The notes under the pieces were generated by a model that did no database searches, was not told the DNA's origin, and worked only from the letters and a program-made list of their open reading frames with translations. This document shows, in pieces, positions 10,900 to 21,109 of a stretch of DNA of 64,000 bases (position 1 is the stretch's first letter; each line of letters begins with the position of its first letter). Location: contig NC_061862.1 of assembly GCF_907164915.1 (NCBI RefSeq), positions 124,620,641 through 124,684,640 of the forward strand, written 5' to 3'. This stretch comes from Impatiens glandulifera (taxonomy: Eukaryota > Streptophyta > Magnoliopsida > Ericales > Balsaminaceae). Both the position numbers and the translations under genes were made by a program.

Positions 10900-13027
10900 T
10901 TTCGCTGGAGCCGAAGATACTAACCGGAAGAGAAATGGATTCGTAGTCGAAATGCCGGAGACGACAGCGCTAGGTCAGATGGTAGAATAACCTGGGTGTA
11001 TTACGGCCGGATTCGGGCTTCAGATGTTTTACAGTTTTACTTTGCAAAGTGCACTGTTAGTGTGAATGTATTTTCATGAGGCCGTATCGGTTTTCACAAA
11101 CATGAATAAGGAGTTTCTCATGAACTTCGTACGAGTCGAAGCGATATTCGCTTTTGTAGTGTGAAAGGTAATTATGCATTATGAAAAGTAACATACTACA
11201 ATAGACGAGGATGTATTCGTGCAGAACTCCGCAATGTACGAATATATCTTCGCTTAGTACATGTCTTTCTTGTTTCACATTATTTGAAAAAAAATTCCCA
11301 CAAAATGAACAACTATTTGCTTCTCAATGCTGAATAAGCGAACAAATCTTCGATCTGCCAATCTAACAGATCGTATCCAATCTAAAGGAATGACATTTGA
11401 TTCGATGGTAGCGATTGACTGGCCGTCGTCACAAAGCCTGAGACTTTGTGACAGTTGACTTGACATGTGGAAAATTTTTTGGCGCTTCATTGTACTAATT
11501 TCCTTTTTAATTGAGCTGTCAATTAAATTTAATTAATTTTTTATAAATATAAATGACAATGTATATATTTTACTTTGACACTCATGTAATAAATATAAGG
11601 TTTGTTATGTATGAATAATTTAATATTTCATATAATGTTAATTATAGTAAATGTAATTTTTTTATTTATGACCGTAGTATTCAGCATTTATTAATATAAA
11701 TTTTTGGTTTCGATAATAAGTGTAACAAGATAAGATCAAACATCACCTAAACTTTTTAATTAACAATATATAAATTATGATTGATGTTCCCTATCTAAAA
11801 TAATGAAGACTGGTCCGATTCGATGTATAATGATTACTTTAAGATATGATGGACCGTACAAAAATATGTCTATAATGAATTATAAATAAAAATGAAATGT
11901 GATCCAGGGGATAGAAATTGAAAAATGGTTTGTAGCGAAGATTTATTCGCGGCGTGTGTTTTCCACCCACATTCATTCATAATTTTGGTCTTCACATACA
12001 AGCGTTGGTGTACTTACATCAGGTGTACAGAGTCTTCTAATGTAAGGGTTGTGTGTTTCACATGTACGTCAACTTAGAATTCATTCAAGCGAAGATTTAT
12101 TCGCTTCATATTAGTTTCTCATAATTTGCAATTTTCACTGAACACGGATATATGTTCGCTTCTTTTCATCTATAATTAGATGAATGCATGTGTTTAAAAA
12201 TAGAAAAATAAAATTAATTTGCAACTGTATTAAAATATACTATTTTTTACTTTTTGTGATGTGACAACAATACTGCACACTGTTCCGATTTGACATGTCA
12301 TGACAGGCTTAATACTTTTACTGAATCCATAGATATGAAATGATTTCTTTATAGGGTTTTATACAAAAACACACTTCTTTTTCAATGATGACATATAATT
12401 TCTGCATGATGTGACAAAACAAAGGACTGCCTACTGATCCGCCAAGTCATTTGAGCGAATATTTGTTCGCTTAATGTCAGTTATAATAATTTCATATAAT
12501 ATGAAATAAATGGAAATTTAAAATACATTTAATTTGGGTCTACACATACACGGTTTAGTTTCTTTCCATGACAGACAAGCGGGCTTCTCATTGTTGTGTA
12601 TGGGGGGTGTACACGGGGGACAAGTCGAAAACAATTGTGGCGAAGATTTCTTCGCTTATGGAGTTAGTTTAGCTCAGATCTCTTCCCTGTTCGTATAGCA
12701 ATACTATTATAGTATTATATTGAATATAATTTTATAATTATTCATGAAAATATTTTTATTAATGTTGAAATAATTTATTATCTAATATAATGTGAATGAC
12801 AATATTGAATTATTTCTTTTATTTAATATTATTAAGTGTTATTACTTTTTCGTGAATGAAATTACTTTTTCATGATGTGACAAAGTGACTACACACTGTT
12901 CGGATTTGATATTTCATCACGGGAAATTTACTTTTTCTGAATCAATAGATCTAAATATTTTATGAAGAAAACAGATTTTCTGTTTGCTATAAATGTAGGG
13001 ATTACATGAACAATCTTCGTCGGCAGC
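10900..13027. other. Non-coding interval of MULE-1 with Ulp1-A promoter and palindromes
   Basis: No supported gene. The Ulp1-A leader lies at 10900-11000. Palindrome copies are at 11136-11154, 11238-11255, 11334-11353, 11931-11952, 12086-12107, 12140-12162, 12452-12472 and 12639-12658. A second-module copy (CTTCTCATTG..GGGGTGTACA) is near 12580-12625. 11800-12390 is duplicated at 13600-14310. Confidence 0.7.
11800..12390 (+). repeat. Internal duplication, copy 1
   Basis: About 590 bp closely resembles 13600-14310, for example GTAGCGAAGATTTATTCGCG at 11932 and 13850 and TTGGTCTTCACATACAAGCG in both. Three palindromes per copy are conserved in position. Confidence 0.85.
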
Positions 13028-13318
13028 ATGAAATATCTATTGAGCGTTTTTGTTGAGAGTGTGTGTTTTTTTCATATAGTTTGTTGGGATGTATCATTTG
13101 GGAGATTCTCTGTGATGGAAAACTTGTACAATGAAGATCAACTGGTGGAAAACATCTTCAGTTACCACGAATGCTTGGTAACTCAAGTAGAAACTACCGA
13201 TCAAATGAAGATCATTCGTGTACACTGCTGGTGGGAAGCGCCAACTGTGGGAGATTCCCTGGGATGGAAAACATCTCAAGAGATAACTCAACAGGTGTAT
13301 GACCCCAGTTATGCGTGA
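13028..13318 (+). CDS. Hypothetical 96-residue frame, unrecognised
   Basis: An open frame starts at ATG 13028 with a hydrophobic start (CFFHIVCW) followed by a Glu/Asp-rich part. I recognise no domain. It lies in non-coding DNA between the two internal duplications, with no visible conserved splice partner. It may be chance or a scrap of captured host sequence. Confidence 0.2.
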   Translation: MKYLLSVFVESVCFFHIVCWDVSFGRFSVMENLYNEDQLVENIFSYHECLVTQVETTDQMKIIRVHCWWEAPTVGDSLGWKTSQEITQQVYDPSYA

Positions 13319-13517
13319 GAGATCCGCTGTGGTTGCTTCAATGGAGATGCCTTGAAGCTGGAGATGCAGATGAATATTGTTAAAATGTACAAATGTTTAT
13401 GAAACGGGGAAATGTTTATGAAACTTGTAATGAAAATTTGTACGTCGAATTATAATAATTATTTGTTATTTATATTTTCATGCAAATGTCATTAAACATT
13501 AATAAAATAACGAATTT

Positions 13518-13843
13518 GTTAGAAATAATAAAGTATTATCATATCTACTCTTCTGGCTAAGTATACGTTGCCCATAAGTCATATCATTGCCATAATTAAA
13601 TGTAAGTTTTGGTCCGATTCGATGTGTAATGATTATAAATAAAAATTAAATGTGATTAACGGATAGAAATTGAAAAATTTGTTAGAAATAATAAAGTATT
13701 ATCATATCTACTCTTCTGGCTAAGTATACGTTGCCCATAAGTCATATCATTGCCATAATTTTAAATGTAAGTTTTCGTCTGATTCGATGTGTAATGATTA
13801 TAAATAAAAATTAAATGTGATTAACGGATAGAAATTGAAAAAT
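13518..13843 (+). repeat. Tandem duplication, period 163 bp
   Basis: The unit beginning GTTAGAAATAATAAAGTATT at 13518 repeats at 13681 with few changes. The second unit leads directly into the palindrome-bearing block at 13850. Confidence 0.88.
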
Positions 13844-14310
13844 TGTTTGTAGCGAAGATTTATTCGCGGCGTGTATTTTCCTCCCACATTCATTCATCAT
13901 TTTGGTCTTCACATACAAGCGTTGGTGTACTTACATCAGGTGTAAAGGGTCTTCTCATGTAAGGGTTGTGTGTTTCACATGTACGTCAACTTAGAATTCA
14001 TTCAAGCGAAGATTTATTCGCTTCAAATTAGTCCCTCATAATTTGCAATTTTCACTGAACACGAATATATGTTCGCTTCTTTTCATATATAATTAGATGA
14101 ATTCATGTGTTTAAAAATTAAAAAAAAAACATAATTTACAACTTTATTGAAATATAATATTTATTAATTTTTGTGATGTGACAACAATACTGCACACTGT
14201 TCCGATTTGATATGTCATTACAGGCTTAATACAGTAATCCATAGATATGAAATGATTTCTTTATAGGGTTTTATACGAAAACACACTTCTTTTTTCAATG
14301 ATGAAATATA
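13600..14310 (+). repeat. Internal duplication, copy 2
   Basis: Second copy of the block at 11800-12390, about 1.92 kb further on, with palindromes at 13850-13869, 14003-14024 and 14060-14079. The region between the copies holds the hypothetical frame at 13028. Confidence 0.85.
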
Positions 14311-14873
14311 TTTTCAATACATTTCCGTTCAATGTGGTCGACCTCAATTATGAAGATCAAGCGAATAGTATTTCGTTTCGTAACAATGTTGTGTTTAATA
14401 TAGAAACTTACAGGCGAATGATTCTTCGTTTTCAAATTCATTAGAGTATGACATGAAAGTGTCAACAATAATATGTAACTTCAAAGATTGGATGCGACAT
14501 CATCTTCGTTTTCAAGGGTTTTACAGGCGAAGAAATGTCCGTTCAATTAACTGATTTGATACTGTGTAAGGAAGCGAGCAACCAATCGATGGATCAATCT
14601 AAGGGGTTTACATGAACAGATCAGTTGTTTTACATTATACTTTGAATTGATCATGACATCCAAATTGCAATCAAAGAATCAAACATAACGACAATGAGTC
14701 GATTTATATCACTCCAAAATAAACTCACTACATAATGTAAAATATAACTTCAGACTATAATCAAACATAACTTCATAATATTGTTGAATACACAAAAACA
14801 TTCCATAATCCGTTTACATAAGTACTGCACAGATTAACCAAAAATATAGCTGTTCAACAATACAAATGAAGCT
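14311..14873. other. Non-coding interval 3' of the DUF7745-like gene
   Basis: No gene seen. Degenerate palindrome halves (GGCGAATGATTCTTCG near 14412, GGCGAAGAAATGTCCG near 14526) occur. The stretch should hold the 3' end of the minus-strand gene that stops at 14874. Confidence 0.5.
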
Positions 14874-16040
14874 CTAGTCTGATTCATGAGAGGATGACTC
14901 GTCTATCGGTCCTGTCAGCGACACGACCTCATGTTCGATGACGGGTGGAATGTATAGCTGAATGGCTTCGTTCACAGCATTGATCCATCGGTTGGGGATG
15001 AAAACCGTCAAAGAATTTTCAATTATTGATGCGTACTCTAAGTAAAGATGTTGAGGAGTAAACATGAAGTCCTCCGGAGGATTGTGTCCATTTGAAGGTA
15101 GGGGATTCCGTAGGCCAAATTGTCTGTATATGACACTTGTGCAGTAGGAGGTAGTTCCCTGAAGGCCCAACAAAATTATGAATGGAGAACCCCTCATCTC
15201 GTACATCATTTCAGTAAACAGATACCACGGAACAATGAACCTAATTGGGTGAATATCCGAAATAAAATTCGGAGGCACGAGTCCATTGACCCTTTGCACT
15301 TGTAGATTGGCAAAGGAAGTGTAGGGAATTGAAGGACGGGGCAACCAATGCAACTTGTCTAACAACCAGAGGTATAGAACCAAAGGTGATCCACGGCGAG
15401 AATAGTTGTTTTCCTCGGGAACAAATTCGTTAAGACCAAGTAATGTCTCAGCAAGTACCAGGCTAGCCAGGTTTGGGGCGTTTCCCATCAGTGCAGGAAC
15501 TACCTGCAGGATCCTTTCCGAAGGCCGTCGTCCTGCAGCCGGACATAAAAAAAAATGAGCCAGAACCACAAGCATGATCAGTTTGCTTTGTGTGTGGTTG
15601 ATGGTCCTCTCAGCTCCCTGGACACGCCAAATGTACTCGTCTATGTTTGACATATTCAGAAATCCATGTTGGAGGGTAAACAAAAGAGCATCAAACATTG
15701 TACATCCATAGAAGCTGTCGCAAATGTGGGCGGCCATATGAGGATCTTGATGGACAGGCAAGATCATGAGTGCAAGACTACCACACCTAAGGATTGAAGC
15801 AAAGTCCTCTAGCGTCGGGCATATGTGCATTTCCCCAATAACAAAAGAACGAGAGTCCGTATTCCATCTGCTTTGCATGTGGGCCATCAGTCCGTCGTTA
15901 ACGTTTATTCGTAATAGAGGAAGAATCTCATCTACATGATAGACACTAAAAGGGACAGGGTCATCGTTGATCAGACTTAAGTATCGCTCCAGCTGTTGCT
16001 GCGATAAAACAAGCATGTCTGGGTCAATCTCTACATCCAT
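14874..16040 (-). CDS. DUF7745 / plant-mobile-domain-like protein
   Basis: A single open exon of 388 residues starts MDVEIDPD. Near residue 70 it has FVIGEMHICPTLEDFASIL, which resembles the '..F..G...PTLEE(Y/F)..IL' signature of the DUF7745 and plant mobile domain (aminotransferase-like) families. Those families are common in plant transposons and their function is unknown. The Trp- and Leu-rich core (YLWLLDKLHW, FIVPWYLFTEM) also fits. The C-terminal end is acidic (PIDESSSHESD). A splice acceptor (CCTTTAG) lies just upstream at about 16056-16062 and a possible donor at about 16217, so a 5' leader intron is likely. No stop or frameshift. Same strand as the two Ulp1 genes. Confidence 0.6.
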   Translation of the reverse strand: MDVEIDPDMLVLSQQQLERYLSLINDDPVPFSVYHVDEILPLLRINVNDGLMAHMQSRWNTDSRSFVIGEMHICPTLEDFASILRCGSLALMILPVHQDPHMAAHICDSFYGCTMFDALLFTLQHGFLNMSNIDEYIWRVQGAERTINHTQSKLIMLVVLAHFFLCPAAGRRPSERILQVVPALMGNAPNLASLVLAETLLGLNEFVPEENNYSRRGSPLVLYLWLLDKLHWLPRPSIPYTSFANLQVQRVNGLVPPNFISDIHPIRFIVPWYLFTEMMYEMRGSPFIILLGLQGTTSYCTSVIYRQFGLRNPLPSNGHNPPEDFMFTPQHLYLEYASIIENSLTVFIPNRWINAVNEAIQLYIPPVIEHEVVSLTGPIDESSSHESD

Positions 16041-16240
16041 CTTATGAGTTTTACGCTAAAGGAATGAAGGAAAGACACCGGTAGATAGAGATTTGGGAAA
16101 GAGTGAGAGTGTAATGTGAGAGTGAGAGTGAGAGTGAGGGTATGAGAGTGATGATCTTGATACAGCAGTAGTTGAAGTAATAAATGAGTTTTCATTCTTG
16201 AATTGACATCAATACATACCACAGGTAGGGGCATTACATG

Positions 16241-16514
16241 TTGCGAGGATATCTTCGTTTATGAATTGGCAAACATATAGTGAAGAAGATATCTTCGTCT
16301 CGGATATTAAAAATATGGATTGCACCAAAAAATAACATAAGAAGATATCTTCGTTTAGGATTTCGAAAATGTATAGTTGCGAGGATATCTTCGTTTATGA
16401 TTTTAAAAACATATAGTGAAGAAGATATCTTCGTCTCGGATTTCCAAAATATGGATTGCACCAAAAATGAACATGAGAAGATATCTTCGTTTATGAATTT
16501 CAAAATTTTCAGTT
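16241..16514 (+). repeat. 137-bp tandem repeat, two units, palindrome-rich
   Basis: Unit 1 is 16241-16377 and unit 2 is 16378-16514. Each unit has three GAAGATATCTTCG-type palindromes (16242-16261, 16281-16300, 16338-16357; then 16379-16397, 16417-16437, 16475-16492). Frames here on either strand are repeat artefacts. It sits upstream of the DUF7745-like gene and downstream of Ulp1-B. Confidence 0.9.
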
Positions 16515-16832
16515 AAGAAGATATTACGGTTGCAAGTTTTTCAGTTTCATGATGTTGACAATATATCTTCGTTTAAGAATATTAAAACACATAGTTAAGA
16601 AAATATCCTCGTTTATGATTTTAAAAAAATCGGTATAAGAAGACACATCAAACATCAATACATTATAACTCCATACATTAACATCTGAATTGCAGTCCAT
16701 ACATTAAAATCTGAATTGCATTATAATTTATAATTCACTATCAAACATCCATACATTAAAAAAATGTGAATTGACCTGTGTAAACATAAGAATTACTGTA
16801 CAAGTATAATTCCGTATAAGACATACGAATAC
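16515..16832. other. Non-coding interval 3' of Ulp1-B
   Basis: Degenerate palindromes (16555-16575, 16600-16612), then AT-rich sequence in which CATACATTAA recurs (around 16670-16770). It probably includes the 3' untranslated region of Ulp1-B. Confidence 0.5.
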
Positions 16833-19800
16833 CTAATATCTTGATCTAATTGCAGTCTTTAACTTGAACCTATTGACATTGTGCTCAGACATAAGAATAC
16901 TGTATAAATATTTTATCCTCAACGTACTCAAAGCTTCTTCGGCCTTCAAAAGAACAAGAGAAAGTATAAGAACATCTAAAATTGTTCAATGTCATCTACT
17001 AAAATATGGTATAACACTTACATTATTTTCGTTGATGTCAATAGACCAATTCTTCGTCGTTCCTCTATATGTTTCCATATGTCTCATTAAGTATACACCA
17101 CAGTCTGTCTTGTTTATTTTGTCTTGCCAGTCCAGCTTTGGGGCCGTTATCCTGTATTTTTTAACCTTGGCAGCCATTCTTTCCATGCCTTGACTTAACA
17201 AGAATTTCACAAAACAATCGAGTTGTTTACTCAAAGTGACATACTTGTCCATAATTTTCATTCCATGAGGACGGCCGGAGTTGTCTAGTACAACGATTTT
17301 GGATTCCTTAATATTCACACAAACAAGGAAGAAATGTCGGGAAACGACAACGGGTAGGAATATCTGCAAAAAGAACACAAACATTTATTACTTTATTGCA
17401 TATTATTTACTTGGAAGTGAGGGATATGTACAGACCACGTCAGCGAAGATGAGGTCTTCTTTTGTGACTTGGTAGTTTCTCATGTCTTCTTCAATGGATT
17501 GGGAAAATAAGGTGGCATCATGCTGCATATTAACCTGCAAAATAAGGGCAGAGCATCAAAGTCATGAACATCAAACAATACATAGCAAAAAAAAAGAGAT
17601 GCACTTACATGTGAACATGATGAGAAACAAATTATTCTTGGTTCATGCCTTGGCAACCTACGGCATTTGAAGTGCACAATTATGGACCAAGCGTCAATCA
17701 CTTCGCTCGAAATTTCGCGACCCATTTTCATTGAACGAAGTAATTCACGGGTGATATTACCAGGTGCACCTTCGTACAGAACGTCACTGCAAAATACATT
17801 CATTTAGAAGACCATAACTAAATAATTTCATTTTTAAAATTTCTAAAACAATGCGAACTAACTTACGATCCAGGCAGGTCTTCATCAAACACAAAATCGG
17901 CTAATCTCTGTTCCTTGTTGGTTATTTTGTGGTCCAACATATCCGCAACCTGTTGCATGTAAGGGGATCGAAGGTGCACAGGAATTTTTGAGATCTTCCT
18001 CTTAGGATATTCTTTAATGTTGATGCGTCCCCCCCCATCACCTTCATCTTCATCTTCAGAAGATTCAACGGCCTTAGAAGCCTCAACCTGTTGCTTGCCT
18101 TCACCCTGATCAGTTGGTGCAACAGACTGAGCTTGGGGTTCCTCAACATTTTCCTTCCCTGCACCATGATCATTTGGTTCAAAATGCTGAGATTTGGGTT
18201 CCTCAACCTGTTGCTTGCCTTCACCCTGATCACTTGGTGCAACAGACTGAGCTTGGGGTTCCTCAACATTTTCCTTCCCTGCCCCCTGATCATTTGGATT
18301 TTCATGCGGAGATTTTGGTTCATCAACCTGTCCCTTCCCTTCAACCTGATCATCGTCTTCAACAGTGGTTGTCTGCACTTTGTGTGCCCCATCCGGTTCC
18401 TTCCATTCACCCTCATGATCAGTTGGTTCAACACTGGGTGAGTCATCTTTGTTGGGCAGAAATGAATCCTCATGTTCGTCCTGCTGAGGAGGGGGTGACT
18501 TGGCTTGACTGTGCTGAAATACAGCCTCTACATCTTCCTGTTCAACAAGGAGTGATTCATCTTCAATGTCCTCACGTACATCCTCAACAGATTTCGGTTG
18601 AACAGGGGGTGACGGAGCTTCATTGGGCAGAACGGCAACATCGAGATCATTCTGTTCAACGTGATCTGATGGATTTTCTTCATTTGACATCACTGCATCC
18701 TCAAAATCATTCAGTTCAGCCTGTGCTGGTGGATTGTCTGCATGGTCCTCCACTGCAGTCTGACATGTGTAATCAACCCGGGGACTATTGACTTTCAAGC
18801 CCGCACACTGTAAAGTGTCCCCAAGTGCATCCCTTGTAGGATCTTCCACACCTACATGAACCGGACCATCGATCACCACCTTCAAGTGTTTCATGAAGCC
18901 TTCAGACTCTCTGAGGTTCAGGAAACCGGCCTCAAAAAAGGGCTTCGGATCGATGTTGCGTTTCTCCAACTCCCCTGATAGGTAATTCAGCTGTTGGGCT
19001 GTATCTTTAAAAGTTTGCAGGATTTTGGATGTCAACATCTGTACATTATGAAAAACAGAGATCATTAATCTTGAAAACAGGAAAATAAAGAACAATGGGA
19101 GTCAATTTATAGTTTCCACATACCTCATTATCGTCTTCTTTTAGTTCAACCGAGTCAACTGGATTCTCGGGTTGTTTAACTGCTAGGCGCGCCCTTGCCC
19201 TGCCCAGCCCAAAACCACCGGCACGAATTTCTAAGTTGGTAAACTCTAACACGCTGACGTCATCCCAACAGGAGATAATTGGAAATTTTCTTTCGTAGGG
19301 GATACGTTCACCTTCCACAAAAACACCATCTAGGTAGCAAATCTGGAGTAAAGGAGTGGGAAACATGTTAGAAAATATTACATATCTATAAATCATATAT
19401 AAGAGAGGCAACAATACTTACCGATAAAAGGGTTATAGGTCCATCGAAATATGGATTTTTATCTTTACTTGCTTTTTCTTTCCAACTTCTTACACTGTCA
19501 ACCAATCGTTGTAGTGTAAAGTGGCACCAGTTCAGTTCCTTTATGTTATCAACCTCCATTAAGGATTTGAGAATTTTGAACCTGAAATGAAAAAAATACA
19601 TTTGTCAGTATTCACAAATACAATTAGATATATAATAGGTTTGAATACATGTTTACCTGGCTCGTGAATTTTGAACAGGACATAAAAAAACTTGAGACAA
19701 CAAAGACAACGAAGTCTATTTTGAAATCGTTGTCTGCACTTGTGTTACTTAATATCTTGGGGATCATAGAAAGTGTTTCGGGAGCTTTTGAGTCTTCCCC

Positions 19801-20698
19801 GGTCCATCTGGTCTTCCAATCCCTCAAGAAATTAAAATAATCAGGGTCCTTAGTCTTGTCCAACCCAACGGACTCGACTACGTTCATTGCCCCTCTAGGG
19901 AGGTTCATCACGAGCTGTACGAGATCTTCATCGATACGGATCTCATCACCGTTGGACAATACCAGAGAACTCTTATCCGGGTCAAAACATTGGATTACGT
20001 GTCTGGAAAAATGAGCCAGGCACTTGGAGACGCCCATTGTAAGAAGAGAACCAAACCCGATTTCCTTCACGGCTTCCCTCTGTTCTACGCTCAATTTAGG
20101 AATGAGTTGAGCGAGGCCATGAGGTGATGATCTGGTTAGAAATGTCAGTTTACGTTTCTTGATGGTTTGGGTTTTTTGGGGAGATGGGGGAAACTCTTCA
20201 TCGAATGGGGTAGTAGACGGAGAAATATTAGTGGTTTCTGGGGGTGGTTCTGGTAACTCTTTATCGACTGTTGGAGTGGATGTAGGAATAACTTTCGTTT
20301 TTTTTTTAGGGGGAACAGGTGGTGGTAAAATCTCATCAGTACCTGCAGCAACATCAGTAGCTTCGACAGCAACTGTGGAAACTGATTCAGCAGTCGATGA
20401 CGACTTAGTATTCGTCTTCGGATTTCTCTTCCTCTTCCTTTCATATGTCCTCGAAGTCATTAATTTTGGTGGGATAGCATAAATCAGTATTATACGAAAT
20501 AAATTGAATAAACATGTGTAAAATTAGTATAAACACAATAAGATTAACATACCTCTTTGGTTTATTGCTGGGATTGACGTTGAATGCCGGAGTGGGTGCA
20601 GTTTCGGTTTCGTTTATGCTCCTACAAACTTGCAAGACGACCTCTCGGGAGTCGATGGGATGATCCACTTCCATGTTGTTGCCTTGGTTACCCGACAT
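16833..20698 (-). pseudogene. Ulp1-B: second large Ulp1-like (C48) cysteine protease gene
   Basis: Starts MSGNQGNN at 20698. In-phase exons run 20698 to about 20551, 20450 to about 19665, 19582-19432, 19344-19126, 19039-17866, 17788-17610, 17534-17437, 17363-17029 and 16943-16833. It parallels Ulp1-A: GFGSLLTMG..SR..IDEDLV..NLPRG, then FKILKSL..WCHFTL, then ICYLDG, an acidic linker, and the protease domain with His (SRHFFLV), Asp (VLDNSG), Gln (WQDK) and Cys (TDCGVYLMRH). The catalytic set is complete. An A7 run at 19684-19690 is one base longer than in Ulp1-A and puts the end of exon 2 out of phase with exon 3. With six A the two proteins would align across this junction, so it is a likely frameshift or a sequencing slip. 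The last intron is absent from Ulp1-A, which has one elsewhere. Confidence 0.85.
18090..18360 (-). repeat. Acidic 120-bp coding repeat in Ulp1-B linker
   Basis: Alternating 20-residue modules of the types EEPQAQSVAPSDQGEGKQQV and EEPKSQHFEPNDHGAGKENV give a 120-bp period. The linker composition is Glu/Asp/Gln-rich, unlike the Pro/Lys/Thr-rich repeat at the same place in Ulp1-A. The + strand frames at 18091-18791 are shadows. Confidence 0.9.
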
Positions 20699-21109
20699 GT
20701 TCAGAAGAAATCCTTGTAGTATAAACGAAATATCTAGGGTTTCGACGTTCAGTGTTTGGATTATCGCCGGGAGATAGAGAGAGAAGAATATGAACAGTTG
20801 CTTATGAAAATGAAATTGAGGGAGAGTCGGCTTGTAGCGGGAAATTGAAATTATATCAACTAGTCATGGAAGCGAATAAATATTCGTTCGATATCGTAAA
20901 TTCAAAAAAAAATAATAAAAATAAATGGAAAATAAAAACTATTCATAGAAGCGAAGATTTATTCGCGGAATGTAAATGCACGGGTAAGTGAATTTACATG
21001 ACAGGCAAGTTGGCTTCTCATGGGAGGGGAGGTGGTTTTACATGAACGTCAGGCTAAAAATATTTGAAAAGAAGAAATCTTCGCTTTCAATCGTCTACTC
21101 GAAAAACAA
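20699..21109. promoter_or_regulatory. Ulp1-B 5' leader and subterminal region
   Basis: Contains the leader with a CT-rich stretch in the sense strand (around 20775-20790) and palindromes at 20869-20888, 20948-20967 and 21069-21087. A second-module copy (TTTACATGACAGGC..CTTCTCATGG..TTTACATGAACG) is at 20990-21048. No gene seen. Confidence 0.55.

Noticed and set aside
16234..16516. Overlapping frames of 89 and 78 codons on opposite strands
   Set aside because: They arise from the 137-bp palindrome-rich tandem repeat.
18091..18791. + strand frames over the Ulp1-B linker
   Set aside because: Antisense of the acidic repeat. No family features and no splice support.
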